Shown here piece by piece: positions 16,810 to 25,212 of a stretch of 36,884 nt of DNA; position 1 is the stretch's first letter, and each line of letters opens with the position of its first letter. The notes below the pieces were generated by a model. It saw only the letters and a list, made by a program, of their open reading frames with translations. It ran no database searches and had not been told where the DNA came from. The stretch is from Bacteroidales bacterium (GTDB taxonomy: Bacteria; Bacteroidota; Bacteroidia; Bacteroidales; UBA7960). The position numbers and the translations under genes are program-made. The stretch is taken from positions 1-36,884 of the forward strand of contig PWKN01000189.1 of the NCBI GenBank assembly GCA_003559735.1, given 5' to 3'.

Positions 16810-18300
16810 ATGAAAAAAGTGATCATAGCAGGTACCGGACTTGGAGCATTGACAACGGCGATGCGCCTTGTTAGCCGGGGATACCAGGTGGAGATGGTTG
16901 AGAAATATCACCAGCCGGGTGGCAGACTGAACCAGCTGAGGAAGGATGGGTTTACCTTCGACCTGGGCCCCACCTTTTTTAGTATGACATATGAGTTTGA
17001 AGAGTTCAGGAAGGACGTCGGACTATCCAGGCTGCCTTTTACTTTTCGTGAACTGGATCTGTTGTATGCGGTAAATTTCAGGGGGTCAGACAAACGTTAT
17101 ATGATTTACCGTGATCCGGAACGCCTGGCCAGGGAATTTGAAGCTGTGGAACCTGACTTTCGTAAAAAAATGGATCGTTTTCTGGATGGTGCAGCCCGTT
17201 TTTTTCACGACACAGAACACCTGGTACTCAAGCGGAACTATGATTCTGTGATGCAGTACCTGCTGACGCTCGTCCGGGTACCGATAAGATACTCACCCAA
17301 GCTTCTGCGGTCGGTCTGGACGGAAATGGAGCGCCATTTTGAATCGCGTGAGGTGAAAGAGATCTTTTCACTGGTGGCATTCTTCCTTGGGGCCACCCCA
17401 TTCGATACACCCTCTATATATACCATTTTGTCATACACCGAACTGGTGCACGATGGCTATCATAATGTGGTGGGTGGCATGTATAAAATTGTGGACGGAC
17501 TGTGTGAAGAACTGAAAAAGGCGGGGGTTGCCATGCATTTCAATACAGAGATTACGGGGTACAGGCACGAGAACGGGAAAATTGTTGCTATGGTTGATCA
17601 AAATGGCAAAGAATGGGAAGCAGACATTTTTGTGGTAAATGCTGATGCGGCCTGGTTCAGGCATAAAATACTGGGCAGGAAAAAATATTCCGAAAAAAAA
17701 ATGGATCAGCTCAAATGGACCCTGGCCCCCTTTACCATGTACCTTGGCCTGGACACAAAGCTTCCGCACGATGTTCCGCTGCATAATTATTTCCTGGGAA
17801 ACAACTTCAGGGAATATTCTGGAAAGATCTTTAAGAATGCGATCAAGCTGGACCAGCCATATTATTATATGAATGTGGTTTCGAAATCTGACCCGGAAAG
17901 TGCACCTGATGGGTGTGAAAGCCTGTTTATACTATGTCCGGTGCCCGATATGCGATTTAAGTCCGACTGGTCGGACCGTGACAAGGTAGCAGATGGGATC
18001 TTAAAGGACCTGTCAGATCGTATCGGGGTAAACCTTGGCAAGCATATTGTTTCAAAAACGGTGATGACACCTGTTGAATGGCGCGACTCGTTTAACCTGT
18101 ATAAGGGCAGCGGACTGGGTCTGGGTCACGATCTGGATCAGATTGGCGGATTCAGGCCAAAGAACTATGACGAGACTTTTGATAATGTTTTTTATGTTGG
18201 TGCTTCAACCGTTCCGGGCACAGGACTTCCGATGGCCGTGATCGGTTCCAAACTGGTTACCGAACGTATTACCAAAGCCTATGGACCTATACACGCGTAA
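16810..18300 (+). CDS. crtI: Phytoene desaturase
   Basis: A 496-residue FAD-dependent desaturase acting on phytoene, the product of the overlapping crtB gene, at the membrane. N-terminal Rossmann motif is AGTGLGALTTAMRLVSRGY (residues 7-25), followed by GGRLNQLRKDGFTFDLGPTFFSM. The C-terminal FAD/desaturase signature is YVGASTVPGTGLPMAVIGSKLV (about 463-484). The Gly-rich loop has Ala where most CrtI proteins have the last Gly (GLGA instead of GIGG), a small variation. The last 20 bases overlap crtB, so translation is coupled. It diverges from crtD across a 175-base regulatory gap. How many double bonds it introduces cannot be read from sequence. Confidence 0.92.
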   Translation: MKKVIIAGTGLGALTTAMRLVSRGYQVEMVEKYHQPGGRLNQLRKDGFTFDLGPTFFSMTYEFEEFRKDVGLSRLPFTFRELDLLYAVNFRGSDKRYMIYRDPERLAREFEAVEPDFRKKMDRFLDGAARFFHDTEHLVLKRNYDSVMQYLLTLVRVPIRYSPKLLRSVWTEMERHFESREVKEIFSLVAFFLGATPFDTPSIYTILSYTELVHDGYHNVVGGMYKIVDGLCEELKKAGVAMHFNTEITGYRHENGKIVAMVDQNGKEWEADIFVVNADAAWFRHKILGRKKYSEKKMDQLKWTLAPFTMYLGLDTKLPHDVPLHNYFLGNNFREYSGKIFKNAIKLDQPYYYMNVVSKSDPESAPDGCESLFILCPVPDMRFKSDWSDRDKVADGILKDLSDRIGVNLGKHIVSKTVMTPVEWRDSFNLYKGSGLGLGHDLDQIGGFRPKNYDETFDNVFYVGASTVPGTGLPMAVIGSKLVTERITKAYGPIHA

Positions 18301-19114
18301 TGCATTGCAATGTGGTGAGATCACCACAAAGAACTACAGCACTTCATTCTCTATGGGGGTTCGTGCAGTGGACAAAAAATACCGCAGGGCAATTTATGCC
18401 ATCTACGGTTTTGTCCGTTTTGCAGACGAAATAGTGGATACTTTTCATGATCAGGATAAAGAAACCCTCCTCAGGGATTTCAGCAAGCAAACCTATGATG
18501 CCATTAACAATAAGATGAGTACCAACCCTATACTGCATGGCTTTCAGTGGGTTGTAAATTCGTACAGGATAGATAGGGAACTTATTGACGCATTTTTGTA
18601 CAGCATGGAAATGGACCTGTATAAAAAAGAGTATTCACAGGAAGAATACAGGCGCTATATATATGGTTCGGCCGAAGTTGTGGGGCTGATGTGCCTTCGG
18701 GTGTTTTATGACGGAAAGGATGATGAATACCGCCGGTTACTTCCCGCTGCACGAAAGCTGGGGGAAGCCTTTCAAAAAGTGAACTTTTTGCGTGATATAC
18801 GTTCCGATATAAAGGAAAGGGGACGGGTCTATTTTCCTGATCTGGATCTTCAGCATTTTGGTCTGGAGGATAAGGGCAGAATTGAACAGGAGATAAGGGA
18901 TGACTTTCAAAGTGCATTTCCAGGCATTAAATCTTTAAAAAAGGAGGCACGGCTGGGTGTTTACCTGGCATATCGCTACTACCTTGAATTGTTGCGAAAG
19001 ATTCAGCATGCCGGACCACGACAGGTGCAAAAACAACGGTTCCGTGTATCAAATACAAAAAAAATGATCTTACTGTTTAAATCTTACCTGCGCAATAAGA
19101 TGGGTTGGTTGTAG
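18281..19114 (+). CDS. crtB: Phytoene synthase
   Basis: Condenses two geranylgeranyl diphosphates to phytoene, the committed step of carotenoid synthesis. It has the squalene/phytoene synthase fold and both Asp-rich sites: DEIVD (Asp49, Asp53) in YGFVRFADEIVD, and RDIRSD (Asp172, Asp176) in QKVNFLRDIRSDIKERGRVYFP. At 277 residues it is typical of Bacteroidota. The ATG lies inside the last codons of crtI (20-base overlap). The start is supported because the protein begins LYTRNALQCGEITTKNYSTSF, with the conserved YSTSF close to the N-terminus. No geranylgeranyl diphosphate synthase or isomerase gene is in the window. Confidence 0.94.
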   Translation: MDLYTRNALQCGEITTKNYSTSFSMGVRAVDKKYRRAIYAIYGFVRFADEIVDTFHDQDKETLLRDFSKQTYDAINNKMSTNPILHGFQWVVNSYRIDRELIDAFLYSMEMDLYKKEYSQEEYRRYIYGSAEVVGLMCLRVFYDGKDDEYRRLLPAARKLGEAFQKVNFLRDIRSDIKERGRVYFPDLDLQHFGLEDKGRIEQEIRDDFQSAFPGIKSLKKEARLGVYLAYRYYLELLRKIQHAGPRQVQKQRFRVSNTKKMILLFKSYLRNKMGWL

Positions 19115-19145
19115 CTATACCTCTGACCTGCCCGGTTTGACGGTG

Positions 19146-19169
19146 GCTTTCGACGCCTTGCATATGACC
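19146..19169. repeat. Intergenic fragment similar to 26146-26169
   Basis: In the crtB-tadA gap, this 24-base stretch agrees with 26146-26169 at 19 of 24 positions, with a shared core CGACGCCTTGC. Together with the stronger pair at 7962-7989 and 26106-26133 it suggests a degenerate sequence family in gaps. The match is short enough that chance is possible. Confidence 0.25.
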
Positions 19170-19185
19170 GTGATCAGAAACATCT

Positions 19186-19662
19186 ATGATACAGGATAGA
19201 ATGATGGAAATGACAGAATTGTTTTCGGATGCTTATTTTATGCGTGAAGCCCTGAAAGAGGCCTTAAGGGCTTATGATGCCGGTGAGGTACCGGTTGGTG
19301 CTGTTGTGGTTTGCGAACAAAGGATCATTGCCAGGGGACATAACCTTACCGAATGTTTGAACGATGTGACGGCACACGCGGAGATGCAAGCCATTACAGC
19401 AGCTGCCAATCACCTGGGGGGCAAATACCTGAACCAGTGTACCCTTTATGTGACGTTGGAGCCCTGTACGATGTGTGCCGGAGCCCTGTATTGGGCACGG
19501 CCGGGCAAGCTGGTTTACGGGGCAGCCGACGACAAAAGGGGCTTTACCCTGGTGCCTGCACCACTGTTGCACCCAAAAACGATCGTAACGAAAGGTGTGG
19601 AAGCACAGGCTGTTACCCAGATGATGCAGTCTTTTTTCTCCGCGAAACGACGGCATCTGTGA
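19186..19662 (+). CDS. tadA: tRNA-specific adenosine deaminase
   Basis: Converts the wobble adenosine-34 of tRNA-Arg to inosine; a zinc enzyme of the cytidine deaminase superfamily. The zinc and catalytic residues are visible: HAE at 64-66 (His64 ligand, Glu66 proton shuttle), and PCTMC with Cys94 and Cys97. The first residues (MIQDRMMEM) are unconserved. The family pattern ELFSDAYFMREALKEA starts just after, so ATGs at 19204 or 19210 are realistic alternatives. At 158 residues or slightly fewer it is the normal size. It follows crtB by 71 bases and may be read through from the carotenoid operon, but has a housekeeping role. Confidence 0.93.
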   Translation: MIQDRMMEMTELFSDAYFMREALKEALRAYDAGEVPVGAVVVCEQRIIARGHNLTECLNDVTAHAEMQAITAAANHLGGKYLNQCTLYVTLEPCTMCAGALYWARPGKLVYGAADDKRGFTLVPAPLLHPKTIVTKGVEAQAVTQMMQSFFSAKRRHL

Positions 19663-19719
19663 TCCGGCACCATCCCGCCCACACCTATGATAACCTGTTC
19701 CCCTTCCGCTTTAATGATT

Positions 19720-19804
19720 AGTGTCTGTCTCTACTATCCGGTTTCTGCGCATGCCTTGAACCCGGACATTATAGTTCAGACACCTGACTTTATGGACAGA
19801 CACT
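19720..19804. repeat. Ten-base inverted repeat between convergent genes
   Basis: AGTGTCTGTC at 19720-19729 is the exact reverse complement of GACAGACACT at 19795-19804. The right arm lies in the last codons of the DoxX gene. A CAGACAC at about 19777-19783 could pair with the left arm instead. The loop is long and there is no T-run, so this is a weak terminator at best between tadA (+) and the DoxX gene (-). Confidence 0.35.
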
Positions 19805-20914
19805 GATTATTTCTTCCAGCGTGGGGATATTGCGGAAGGCCCATTTGCCTTTCACAACACCTTCTTTCATCAGCACCAGTCCGGGATTGGAGCGTATGAT
19901 GGTTTTCAATTCTATTTCGTCTGACAGGTAAAAAGGGTAGGGGGTTTGCCAGGAATGGCGAAACGCATCAATGGCATCCTGCGATGAGCCGGTCAGCACA
20001 ATGAAGGGATATCCTTCTGATTCGGCTTCCCTTGCCAGGGGCGTGATGATCTGTTCAAATGCACGGGTGTTGGTTCGATACAGATCGTGGGCGACAACCA
20101 TGAAAAGATACCCGGGCTTTGTAATAAAAAAATCGGTCAGGTCGTCGCCAAACTCATCTTCAATATAGAACGCATCGATCTCCGCTTCCTGGTATGGATG
20201 TATGATCTCCCTGCGCTGCTCTTTGAAACGCCATATTTCTGCCCACTCAGGATCATCCCAGGGGTAGTCATTGGCAGGATATTCCCTGGTCTCACCCGTT
20301 TTTTGGTTTTCGAATACCAGGAAGACATCAGCGACCTCTTCGGTGGGCAAAACCAGCTCGGTAACGTCGTTACCCACTTTCCAGGGACGAAAGTCTATGA
20401 TGGGCAAATTACGCAGACAGTATACAGAAAGCCATAAAATGGCAACAGCAACAATGATCATCAGCATGTTGTCTGTTGTCTTGTTCCATGGCACCCTGAT
20501 CCTGTCACGATAAGCAAACACAACAATGGAAGCAGCGAGGATGACAAGGTTTTTGTAAAAGGTGTCCCAGTTGCTGATGATGATGGCATCGCCAAAGCAA
20601 CCACAGTCAGGTACCGGGTCTGTTATGGCAATGTAGAGTGTCAATGGCGTGAAAAACGCCATGAACAACAATCCGCCCCAGGCACTCAGGTTCTTTTTTA
20701 TGCCGGCCAAAACCCCGACGCCAATGATAAATTCAAGGGTGCTTAACATCACTGCTGCCGGCAGTGCCAGGAATGACATCCATTCGACGTCAAATGCCAT
20801 AAAGTAATCCTGGAACTTATAGGCCGAACCCAGGGGGTCAATGGCCTTGACAAAACCCGAGAAAATAAAGATCCCCCCAAACAAAATCCGGGATACCCAT
20901 AACAATATTTTCAT
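19790..20914 (-). CDS. DoxX/MauE-like membrane protein with C-terminal redox-like domain
   Basis: A 374-residue protein common in Bacteroidota (BT_3928-like DoxX group). The N-terminal ~165 residues hold about four or five membrane helices, starting ILLWVSRILFGGIFIFSGFVKAIDPLGSAYKF, with the conserved DCGCFGDAI loop found in DoxX/MauE proteins. After another helix comes a soluble C-terminal domain (about 185-374) ending NPGLVLMKEGVVKGKWAFRNIP. Its shape and the final GLVLMK-G-V--KW pattern resemble thioredoxin-fold proteins, though no CxxC is visible in it. It is downstream of the DUF1573 gene on the same strand (75-base gap). The function is not established; membrane redox chemistry is a reasonable guess. 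Confidence 0.8.
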   Translation of the reverse strand: MKILLWVSRILFGGIFIFSGFVKAIDPLGSAYKFQDYFMAFDVEWMSFLALPAAVMLSTLEFIIGVGVLAGIKKNLSAWGGLLFMAFFTPLTLYIAITDPVPDCGCFGDAIIISNWDTFYKNLVILAASIVVFAYRDRIRVPWNKTTDNMLMIIVAVAILWLSVYCLRNLPIIDFRPWKVGNDVTELVLPTEEVADVFLVFENQKTGETREYPANDYPWDDPEWAEIWRFKEQRREIIHPYQEAEIDAFYIEDEFGDDLTDFFITKPGYLFMVVAHDLYRTNTRAFEQIITPLAREAESEGYPFIVLTGSSQDAIDAFRHSWQTPYPFYLSDEIELKTIIRSNPGLVLMKEGVVKGKWAFRNIPTLEEIISVCP

Positions 20915-20989
20915 AGATGAACTGGTGTTATACAGAAAAAACCCCTGTTTCCGGCTGATGCGATCTGTGAAGGCAAAAAGTCAGGGATG

Positions 20990-21403
20990 TTACCCTTCTT
21001 CCCGCTCCACCACCTGTCCGGTTATTCTGTATCGCTCGGTGGGTCTCTCTTCGTTATTGTAGGTTACGGTTACCGACCGGCTGATTCGCTGTGGTCTTGC
21101 CGCAAGCCGGAATTCAATGGTAATGGTATCTTCCTCTCCTGGCAAAATGGGATCCCTTGGCCAATGTGTAACCCTTGTTCCGCAACATGCGCGCACACTG
21201 CTCAGCACCAGGGGTTCATCACCCGTATTGCTGAATTTGATGTCCAGCTTGCCATCGGGCATGTCATCAACATAGATGGTCCCAAAATTATGTCCGTTGG
21301 TTTCAAATGACAACCTGGGACCCTTTTTATCATCGTCGCCGGCACTGGCCACAAAAACAAACAACAACATCAGGCCCATAAAAGATAAAACATTCCGTAT
21401 CAT
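20990..21403 (-). CDS. DUF1573 domain protein, exported
   Basis: A 137-residue protein with a clear signal peptide (residues 1-22, ending VFVASAG) and one DUF1573 domain. The family pattern is present: a HNFGTIYVDDMPDGKLDIKF strand pair, then NTGDEPLVLSSVRACCGTRV with its Cys-Cys, then PGEEDTITIEF and a final YRITGQVV strand. The fold is an immunoglobulin/ASPM-like beta sandwich; role unknown. The ATG at 21403 places the signal peptide at the N-terminus; an ATG at 21436 would add 11 charged residues before it. Its promoter at 21447-21478 lies downstream of 21436's neighbourhood and supports the shorter start. DUF1573 genes next to DoxX genes recur in Bacteroidota, from memory. Confidence 0.87.
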   Translation of the reverse strand: MIRNVLSFMGLMLLFVFVASAGDDDKKGPRLSFETNGHNFGTIYVDDMPDGKLDIKFSNTGDEPLVLSSVRACCGTRVTHWPRDPILPGEEDTITIEFRLAARPQRISRSVTVTYNNEERPTERYRITGQVVEREEG

Positions 21404-21446
21404 ATCTGATCGTTTTTTTGTGTTGATGTAATGCATTTATTGATCG

Positions 21447-21478
21447 CAAATATACGATATATGATTAAGAAAACAAAA
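21447..21478 (-). promoter_or_regulatory. Promoter of the DUF1573-DoxX unit
   Basis: On the - strand TATATTTG (forward 21447-21454) is an exact TAnnTTTG -7 element, and TTTTG (forward 21474-21478) a -33 element, 19 bases apart. The distance from the -7 to the DUF1573 ATG at 21403 is about 43 bases. It is one of the best matches to the Bacteroidota primary sigma consensus in the window. It would separate DUF1573-DoxX from the arsR pair upstream. Confidence 0.6.
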
Positions 21479-21514
21479 TAATTGTAAAAATAATATTTTA
21501 TTGGAAACAATCAT

Positions 21515-21835
21515 TCAAATCATGTCAAGAAATTGTTTCAGGACTTGTTGCAGCAGGTGCCAGTTTTTTTTGTTTATGCAGTATTTGATCTTTGGCGGAC
21601 TGATGTTTCCCTGTATGATGCCTGCCTCTTTCAGTTCTTTCAGGTGCTGTGATACGGTAGATTGGGCGAGGGGTATCTCTTTAACAATATCGCCACACAT
21701 ACACGAATCCTTTTCAAGGAGCATTAGTATGATGGTAATCCGGGCAGGATGGCCCAGAGCTTTACAAAACCGTGCTACCTGTATGCTTTCCTCTGTGTAG
21801 TGATCGTTTCCCCTCACCGGTTTTCTGATATTCAT
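21515..21835 (-). CDS. ArsR family transcriptional regulator with Cys-Met-Cys site
   Basis: A 106-residue winged-helix repressor. The recognition helix is in LAQSTVSQHLKELKEAGII (about 56-74). Before it is DSCMCGDIV (Cys45, Cys47), in the position of the alpha-3 metal-binding motif of ArsR (CVCDL), with Cys24 a possible third thiol in RFCKALGHPAR. Sensing of a soft metal, metalloid or thiol stress is therefore plausible, but no efflux or arsenate genes are nearby. It starts 33 bases after the stop of a second ArsR gene on the same strand, so the pair is probably one transcript. Confidence 0.88.
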   Translation of the reverse strand: MNIRKPVRGNDHYTEESIQVARFCKALGHPARITIILMLLEKDSCMCGDIVKEIPLAQSTVSQHLKELKEAGIIQGNISPPKIKYCINKKNWHLLQQVLKQFLDMI

Positions 21836-21868
21836 CAGGTATTCTTGTATGAGTGTTTATGCAGATAC

Positions 21869-22162
21869 TCAGTGGCACCGGTTCAGACAGTCTATCATCT
21901 GGCTGAGTGCTTCATGTTTCAGAAAATAGAACGTGTTTTTGCCACTGCGGCGCGAATCAAGTACGCCTTTTGTTTTCAAGATGTTCAGATGATGCGAAGC
22001 AGATGCCTGTTCAATTTTCAGGGCTTCGTAGATCTGGGTTACATTCATCTGTTCCTGCTTTTCAAGCAACCCGATAATGGCAATTCTCATAGGATGAGCA
22101 ATAGCCCTTAGCTTGCTGGCTGCTTCTTCTAATTTTTTTGGATCCAGTTTTGGTTGTGCCAT
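21869..22162 (-). CDS. ArsR/SmtB family transcriptional regulator
   Basis: A 97-residue winged-helix protein: ASKLRAIAHPMRIAIIGLL, then the recognition region IEQASASHHLNILKTKGVLDSRR, and wing FYFLKHEALSQMIDCLNRCH. It lacks the CxC motif of its neighbour. The only cysteines are near the C-terminus (Cys92 and Cys96), which could be a redox or metal pair. The HPMRIAII and ASASHHLNILK pattern is near-identical in style to many Bacteroidota regulators of unknown ligand. Its promoter region has a palindrome adjoining the -7 element (22202-22229), which fits autorepression. It heads a two-gene arsR unit. Confidence 0.9.
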   Translation of the reverse strand: MAQPKLDPKKLEEAASKLRAIAHPMRIAIIGLLEKQEQMNVTQIYEALKIEQASASHHLNILKTKGVLDSRRSGKNTFYFLKHEALSQMIDCLNRCH

Positions 22163-22201
22163 GGTGCTGATGTTTTGATATCGTTCACATTGAAGTTTTT
22201 A

Positions 22202-22229
22202 CAAATGTATGAAATATATAAATATATTT
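22202..22229 (-). promoter_or_regulatory. arsR promoter with AT-rich palindromic operator
   Basis: On the - strand TACATTTG (forward 22202-22209) matches TAnnTTTG. Just upstream, in the -33/-7 spacer, is the inverted repeat AAATATAT-AA-ATATATTT at 22212-22229 (8-2-8, perfect arms). AT-rich imperfect palindromes over the promoter are the usual ArsR/SmtB operator layout. It lies 40 bases from the ATG at 22162. The rest of the gap to sdhB (to 22388) holds no further gene that I can see. Confidence 0.55.
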
Positions 22230-22388
22230 TGACATGTATTATTCATAAAAAGAAAACAAATAATTGTATCTTTTTGATTAACAGGCAAAATAGAGATAAT
22301 ACAAAAAAAACAGCATTCCCGGCCGCAACCAACGCCTTATCAGGCAAAAGTCCGGACAGGGCTTTGCCGTCTCTGGAACATGGCTGAT

Positions 22389-23144
22389 TCAGGTGTGTCT
22401 TTGCTTACACACTTTTGAAGAGAAGAATTCCCTGTTCATCAGGGCAATAAAGTCAATAGAGATCCCTTTTGGGCAATCGAATTCGCATCCATAGGTATTG
22501 GAACAAAAGCCAAAACCTTCGGCATCCATTTGTTTTACCATCTGGTCAACCCTTTCTTTGCTTTCGGTTTTTCCTTGCGGTATCAGGGCATATTGCGCAA
22601 TTTTGGCTGCAGCAAAGAGCATGGCTGATGAGTTAATACATGCAGCCACGCAAGCACCACATCCAATGCATGATGCAGCATCGAAAGCTTTATCGCTGAC
22701 TGGTTTGCCAACCGGATTGCTGTTTGATTCAGGGGCACTGCCTGTATTGACACTGATGAATCCCCCTGCCTGCATTATGCGCTCAAGTGAGCTTCTGTCA
22801 ACCACCAGGTCTTTGATCACAGGAAAAGCTTTTGCTCTCCAGGGTTCAATAACGATGGTGCCGCCGTCATTGAACGCACGCATATGCAGTTCACAGGTGG
22901 TTGTGTTCCGCATGGGCCCGTGAGGCCTCCCATTGATATACAGTCCGCATGAACCGCAGATCCCCTCACGGCAGTCATGTTCAAACACCACCGGTTCCTC
23001 ACCCTGCTCAATGAGCATTTTGTTGAGGTAGTCGAGCATTTCCAGGAAGGACATTTCCGGTGATACATCATCCAAAGAATACGTTTTAAATGAACCTTTG
23101 CTTGTGGCATTTTTCTGGCGCCATATTTTCAGAGTAAAATTCAT
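22389..23144 (-). CDS. sdhB: Succinate dehydrogenase/fumarate reductase iron-sulfur subunit
   Basis: Electron-transfer subunit of complex II, linking the flavoprotein to the quinone site. The [2Fe-2S] ligands are Cys58, Cys63, Cys66 and Cys84 ([10 protein letters not shown] and TTTC). The other clusters use [11 protein letters not shown] and a later [14 protein letters not shown]. At 251 residues it is the length typical of the B-type three-subunit complexes of Bacteroidota and Epsilonproteobacteria. The direction (succinate oxidation or fumarate reduction) cannot be told; in anaerobic Bacteroidota these enzymes usually act as fumarate reductases. It is the last gene of the operon, 126 bases after sdhA, with two hairpins in between. 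Confidence 0.95.
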   Translation of the reverse strand: MNFTLKIWRQKNATSKGSFKTYSLDDVSPEMSFLEMLDYLNKMLIEQGEEPVVFEHDCREGICGSCGLYINGRPHGPMRNTTTCELHMRAFNDGGTIVIEPWRAKAFPVIKDLVVDRSSLERIMQAGGFISVNTGSAPESNSNPVGKPVSDKAFDAASCIGCGACVAACINSSAMLFAAAKIAQYALIPQGKTESKERVDQMVKQMDAEGFGFCSNTYGCEFDCPKGISIDFIALMNREFFSSKVCKQRHT

Positions 23145-23223
23145 TGTATAAAAGTGTTAATGACGAAAAACTGCTTTGTTACTGGTTGAATTACTCAAGA
23201 GGGCATAAGGGTTTGTCCCGTCC

Positions 23224-23264
23224 GGATGGTTTGTTCCATCCTGGTTGAATGCCTTTGACGGCAT
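23224..23264 (-). other. Two tandem hairpins between sdhA and sdhB
   Basis: Immediately downstream of the sdhA stop are ATGCC-tttgac-GGCAT (23249-23264) and GGATGG-tttgtt-CCATCC (23224-23241). Both would form small stem-loops in the mRNA. Neither has a T-run after it on the - strand, so they look more like processing or stability elements than terminators. Confidence 0.4.
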
Positions 23265-23270
23265 GCATTT

Positions 23271-25193
23271 TTATTTATAACTCCTTTCCTTCACCTCCAC
23301 ATAGTCAAATGTCAATGGTTCCTTATGCATACGGGGTTTCTTGTCCCTTCCCGTGTATTCCCACGCGCCCACATAGGCAAAAGAGGCATCGTTGCGTTTG
23401 GCTTCGCCGGTTTCCGTCTGGTGTTCTTCACGAAAATGGGCACCGCACGACTCTTCCCGTTGCAGCGCATCTTCGCACATCAGTCGTCCCACCTCAAAAA
23501 AGTCGGCTACCTTCAGTGCTTTTTCCAGCTCCTGGTTTAATTCGCCGGCAGTACCCGGCACGCATATGTTCTTCCAGAACTCTTCTTCGAGCCGGTTGAG
23601 CAGTTCAATCCCCTCTTTCAGTCCGCCGGCATCACGACGCATACCACAGTGGTCCCACATGATCTTGCCCAATCGTTTGTGAAACGACGAGGCGGTTTCT
23701 TTGCCACCTACAGCCATGATCTGCCCGATCTTTTCAGCCGCACCATGTTCCGCTTCTTCAAAAGGAGCACTGTCGGTGGGTATCTTTCCGGTTCGTATGT
23801 CATCAGCAAGGTAATCGCTTATGGTGTTGGGCAAAATGAAATAACCATCTCCGCAGCATTGCATCAGTGAGCTGGCACCAAGTCTGTTGGCTCCATGGTC
23901 TGAAAAATTGCTTTCACCAATGGCATACAATCCTGGAATGGTTGTCATCAGGTTATAATCCACCCAAAGTCCCCCCATGGTATAATGTCCGGCAGGGTAA
24001 ATCCGCATGGGTTGCTTATACGGGTTGATGCCTGTGATCTTTTCGTACATCTCAAACAGGTTTCCATACTTATCCCGGATGGATTTTTCGCCTTGTTTTT
24101 CAATCGCATCTTTAAAGTCGAGATATACCGACAGTCCGGTATCTCCTACACCATATCCGGCATCACAACGCTCTTTTGCGGCCCTTGAAGCCACATCGCG
24201 GGGCACAAGGTTCCCAAAGGCAGGATAGCGCCGCTCCAGGTAATAATCCCTGTCTTCCTCAGGTATCCCGGCAGGATGGCGTTTATCCCCCTTTTCTTTG
24301 GGCACCCATACCCGTCCGTCGTTTCTGAGGGACTCTGACATGAGTGTCAGCTTGCATTGGTAATCATTGAGTACAGGGATACTGGTGGGATGGATCTGGA
24401 TGAAGCTTGGGTTGGCAAACAGTGCACCTTTTCTATATGCACTCCAGGCTGCCGAAGCATTACTTCCCAGTCCGAGTGTTGAGAGATAATATACAGTGCC
24501 ATACCCACCCGTGGCAAGAACCACTGCATGTGCCGAATGACGTTCCAGTTCACCGGTAAGAAGGTTACGTGCAATAATTCCCCGTGCTTTGCCCTCAACG
24601 ATCACCACATCAAGCATGTCGCGGCGGGGATGAAGGGTTACTGTGCCTTTGGCAACCTGGCGGCTGAGCGACGAATAAGTCCCCAACAAACATTGTTGTC
24701 CGGTTTGCCCCCTTGCATAAAAGGTTCTTGAGACCTGCACACCGCCAAAGGAACGGGTATCCAGGCACCCACCATAATCACGGGCAAAGGGGACACCCAG
24801 CGCTGTGAAATGGTCGATCACGTCATTACTGACTTCCGCTGCACGATATACATTTGACTCCCTGGCCCTGTAGTCTCCTCCCTTCATCATATCATGAAAC
24901 AGACGGTAAACCGAATCATTGTCGTTGCGGTAGTTCTTTGCCGCATTGATACCACCCTGGGCAGCCACTGAATGTGCACGGCGCGGAGAGTCCTGAAAAC
25001 AAAAAACCTTCACATTATATCCCAGTTCGCCGAGCGCACTGGCGGCAGCAGAACCAGCCAGGCCGGTTCCCACCACAATTATGTCAATCTTTTTCTTGTT
25101 GGCCGGACTCACCAACCGTAAACCAGTCTTGTAGCTGCTCCATTTCTCAGCCAGTGGTCCCTCAGGTATTTTTGAATCTAATTGTCGCATCAT
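23271..25193 (-). CDS. sdhA: Succinate dehydrogenase/fumarate reductase flavoprotein subunit
   Basis: Catalytic subunit of complex II, with covalently bound FAD. The N-terminal dinucleotide fold is [22 protein letters not shown]. The FAD-attachment His is in [18 protein letters not shown]. Substrate-site segments include HPTSIPV, the RDVASRA arginine region, and [25 protein letters not shown]. At 640 residues it matches Bacteroidota B-type enzymes. The start [14 protein letters not shown] gives the usual short lead before the FAD fold. It lies 19 bases after sdhC, so all three subunits come from one transcript started at 25935-25966. Confidence 0.97.
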   Translation of the reverse strand: MMRQLDSKIPEGPLAEKWSSYKTGLRLVSPANKKKIDIIVVGTGLAGSAAASALGELGYNVKVFCFQDSPRRAHSVAAQGGINAAKNYRNDNDSVYRLFHDMMKGGDYRARESNVYRAAEVSNDVIDHFTALGVPFARDYGGCLDTRSFGGVQVSRTFYARGQTGQQCLLGTYSSLSRQVAKGTVTLHPRRDMLDVVIVEGKARGIIARNLLTGELERHSAHAVVLATGGYGTVYYLSTLGLGSNASAAWSAYRKGALFANPSFIQIHPTSIPVLNDYQCKLTLMSESLRNDGRVWVPKEKGDKRHPAGIPEEDRDYYLERRYPAFGNLVPRDVASRAAKERCDAGYGVGDTGLSVYLDFKDAIEKQGEKSIRDKYGNLFEMYEKITGINPYKQPMRIYPAGHYTMGGLWVDYNLMTTIPGLYAIGESNFSDHGANRLGASSLMQCCGDGYFILPNTISDYLADDIRTGKIPTDSAPFEEAEHGAAEKIGQIMAVGGKETASSFHKRLGKIMWDHCGMRRDAGGLKEGIELLNRLEEEFWKNICVPGTAGELNQELEKALKVADFFEVGRLMCEDALQREESCGAHFREEHQTETGEAKRNDASFAYVGAWEYTGRDKKPRMHKEPLTFDYVEVKERSYK

Positions 25194-25212
25194 TGAATTG
25201 TGGTTTTATGGT

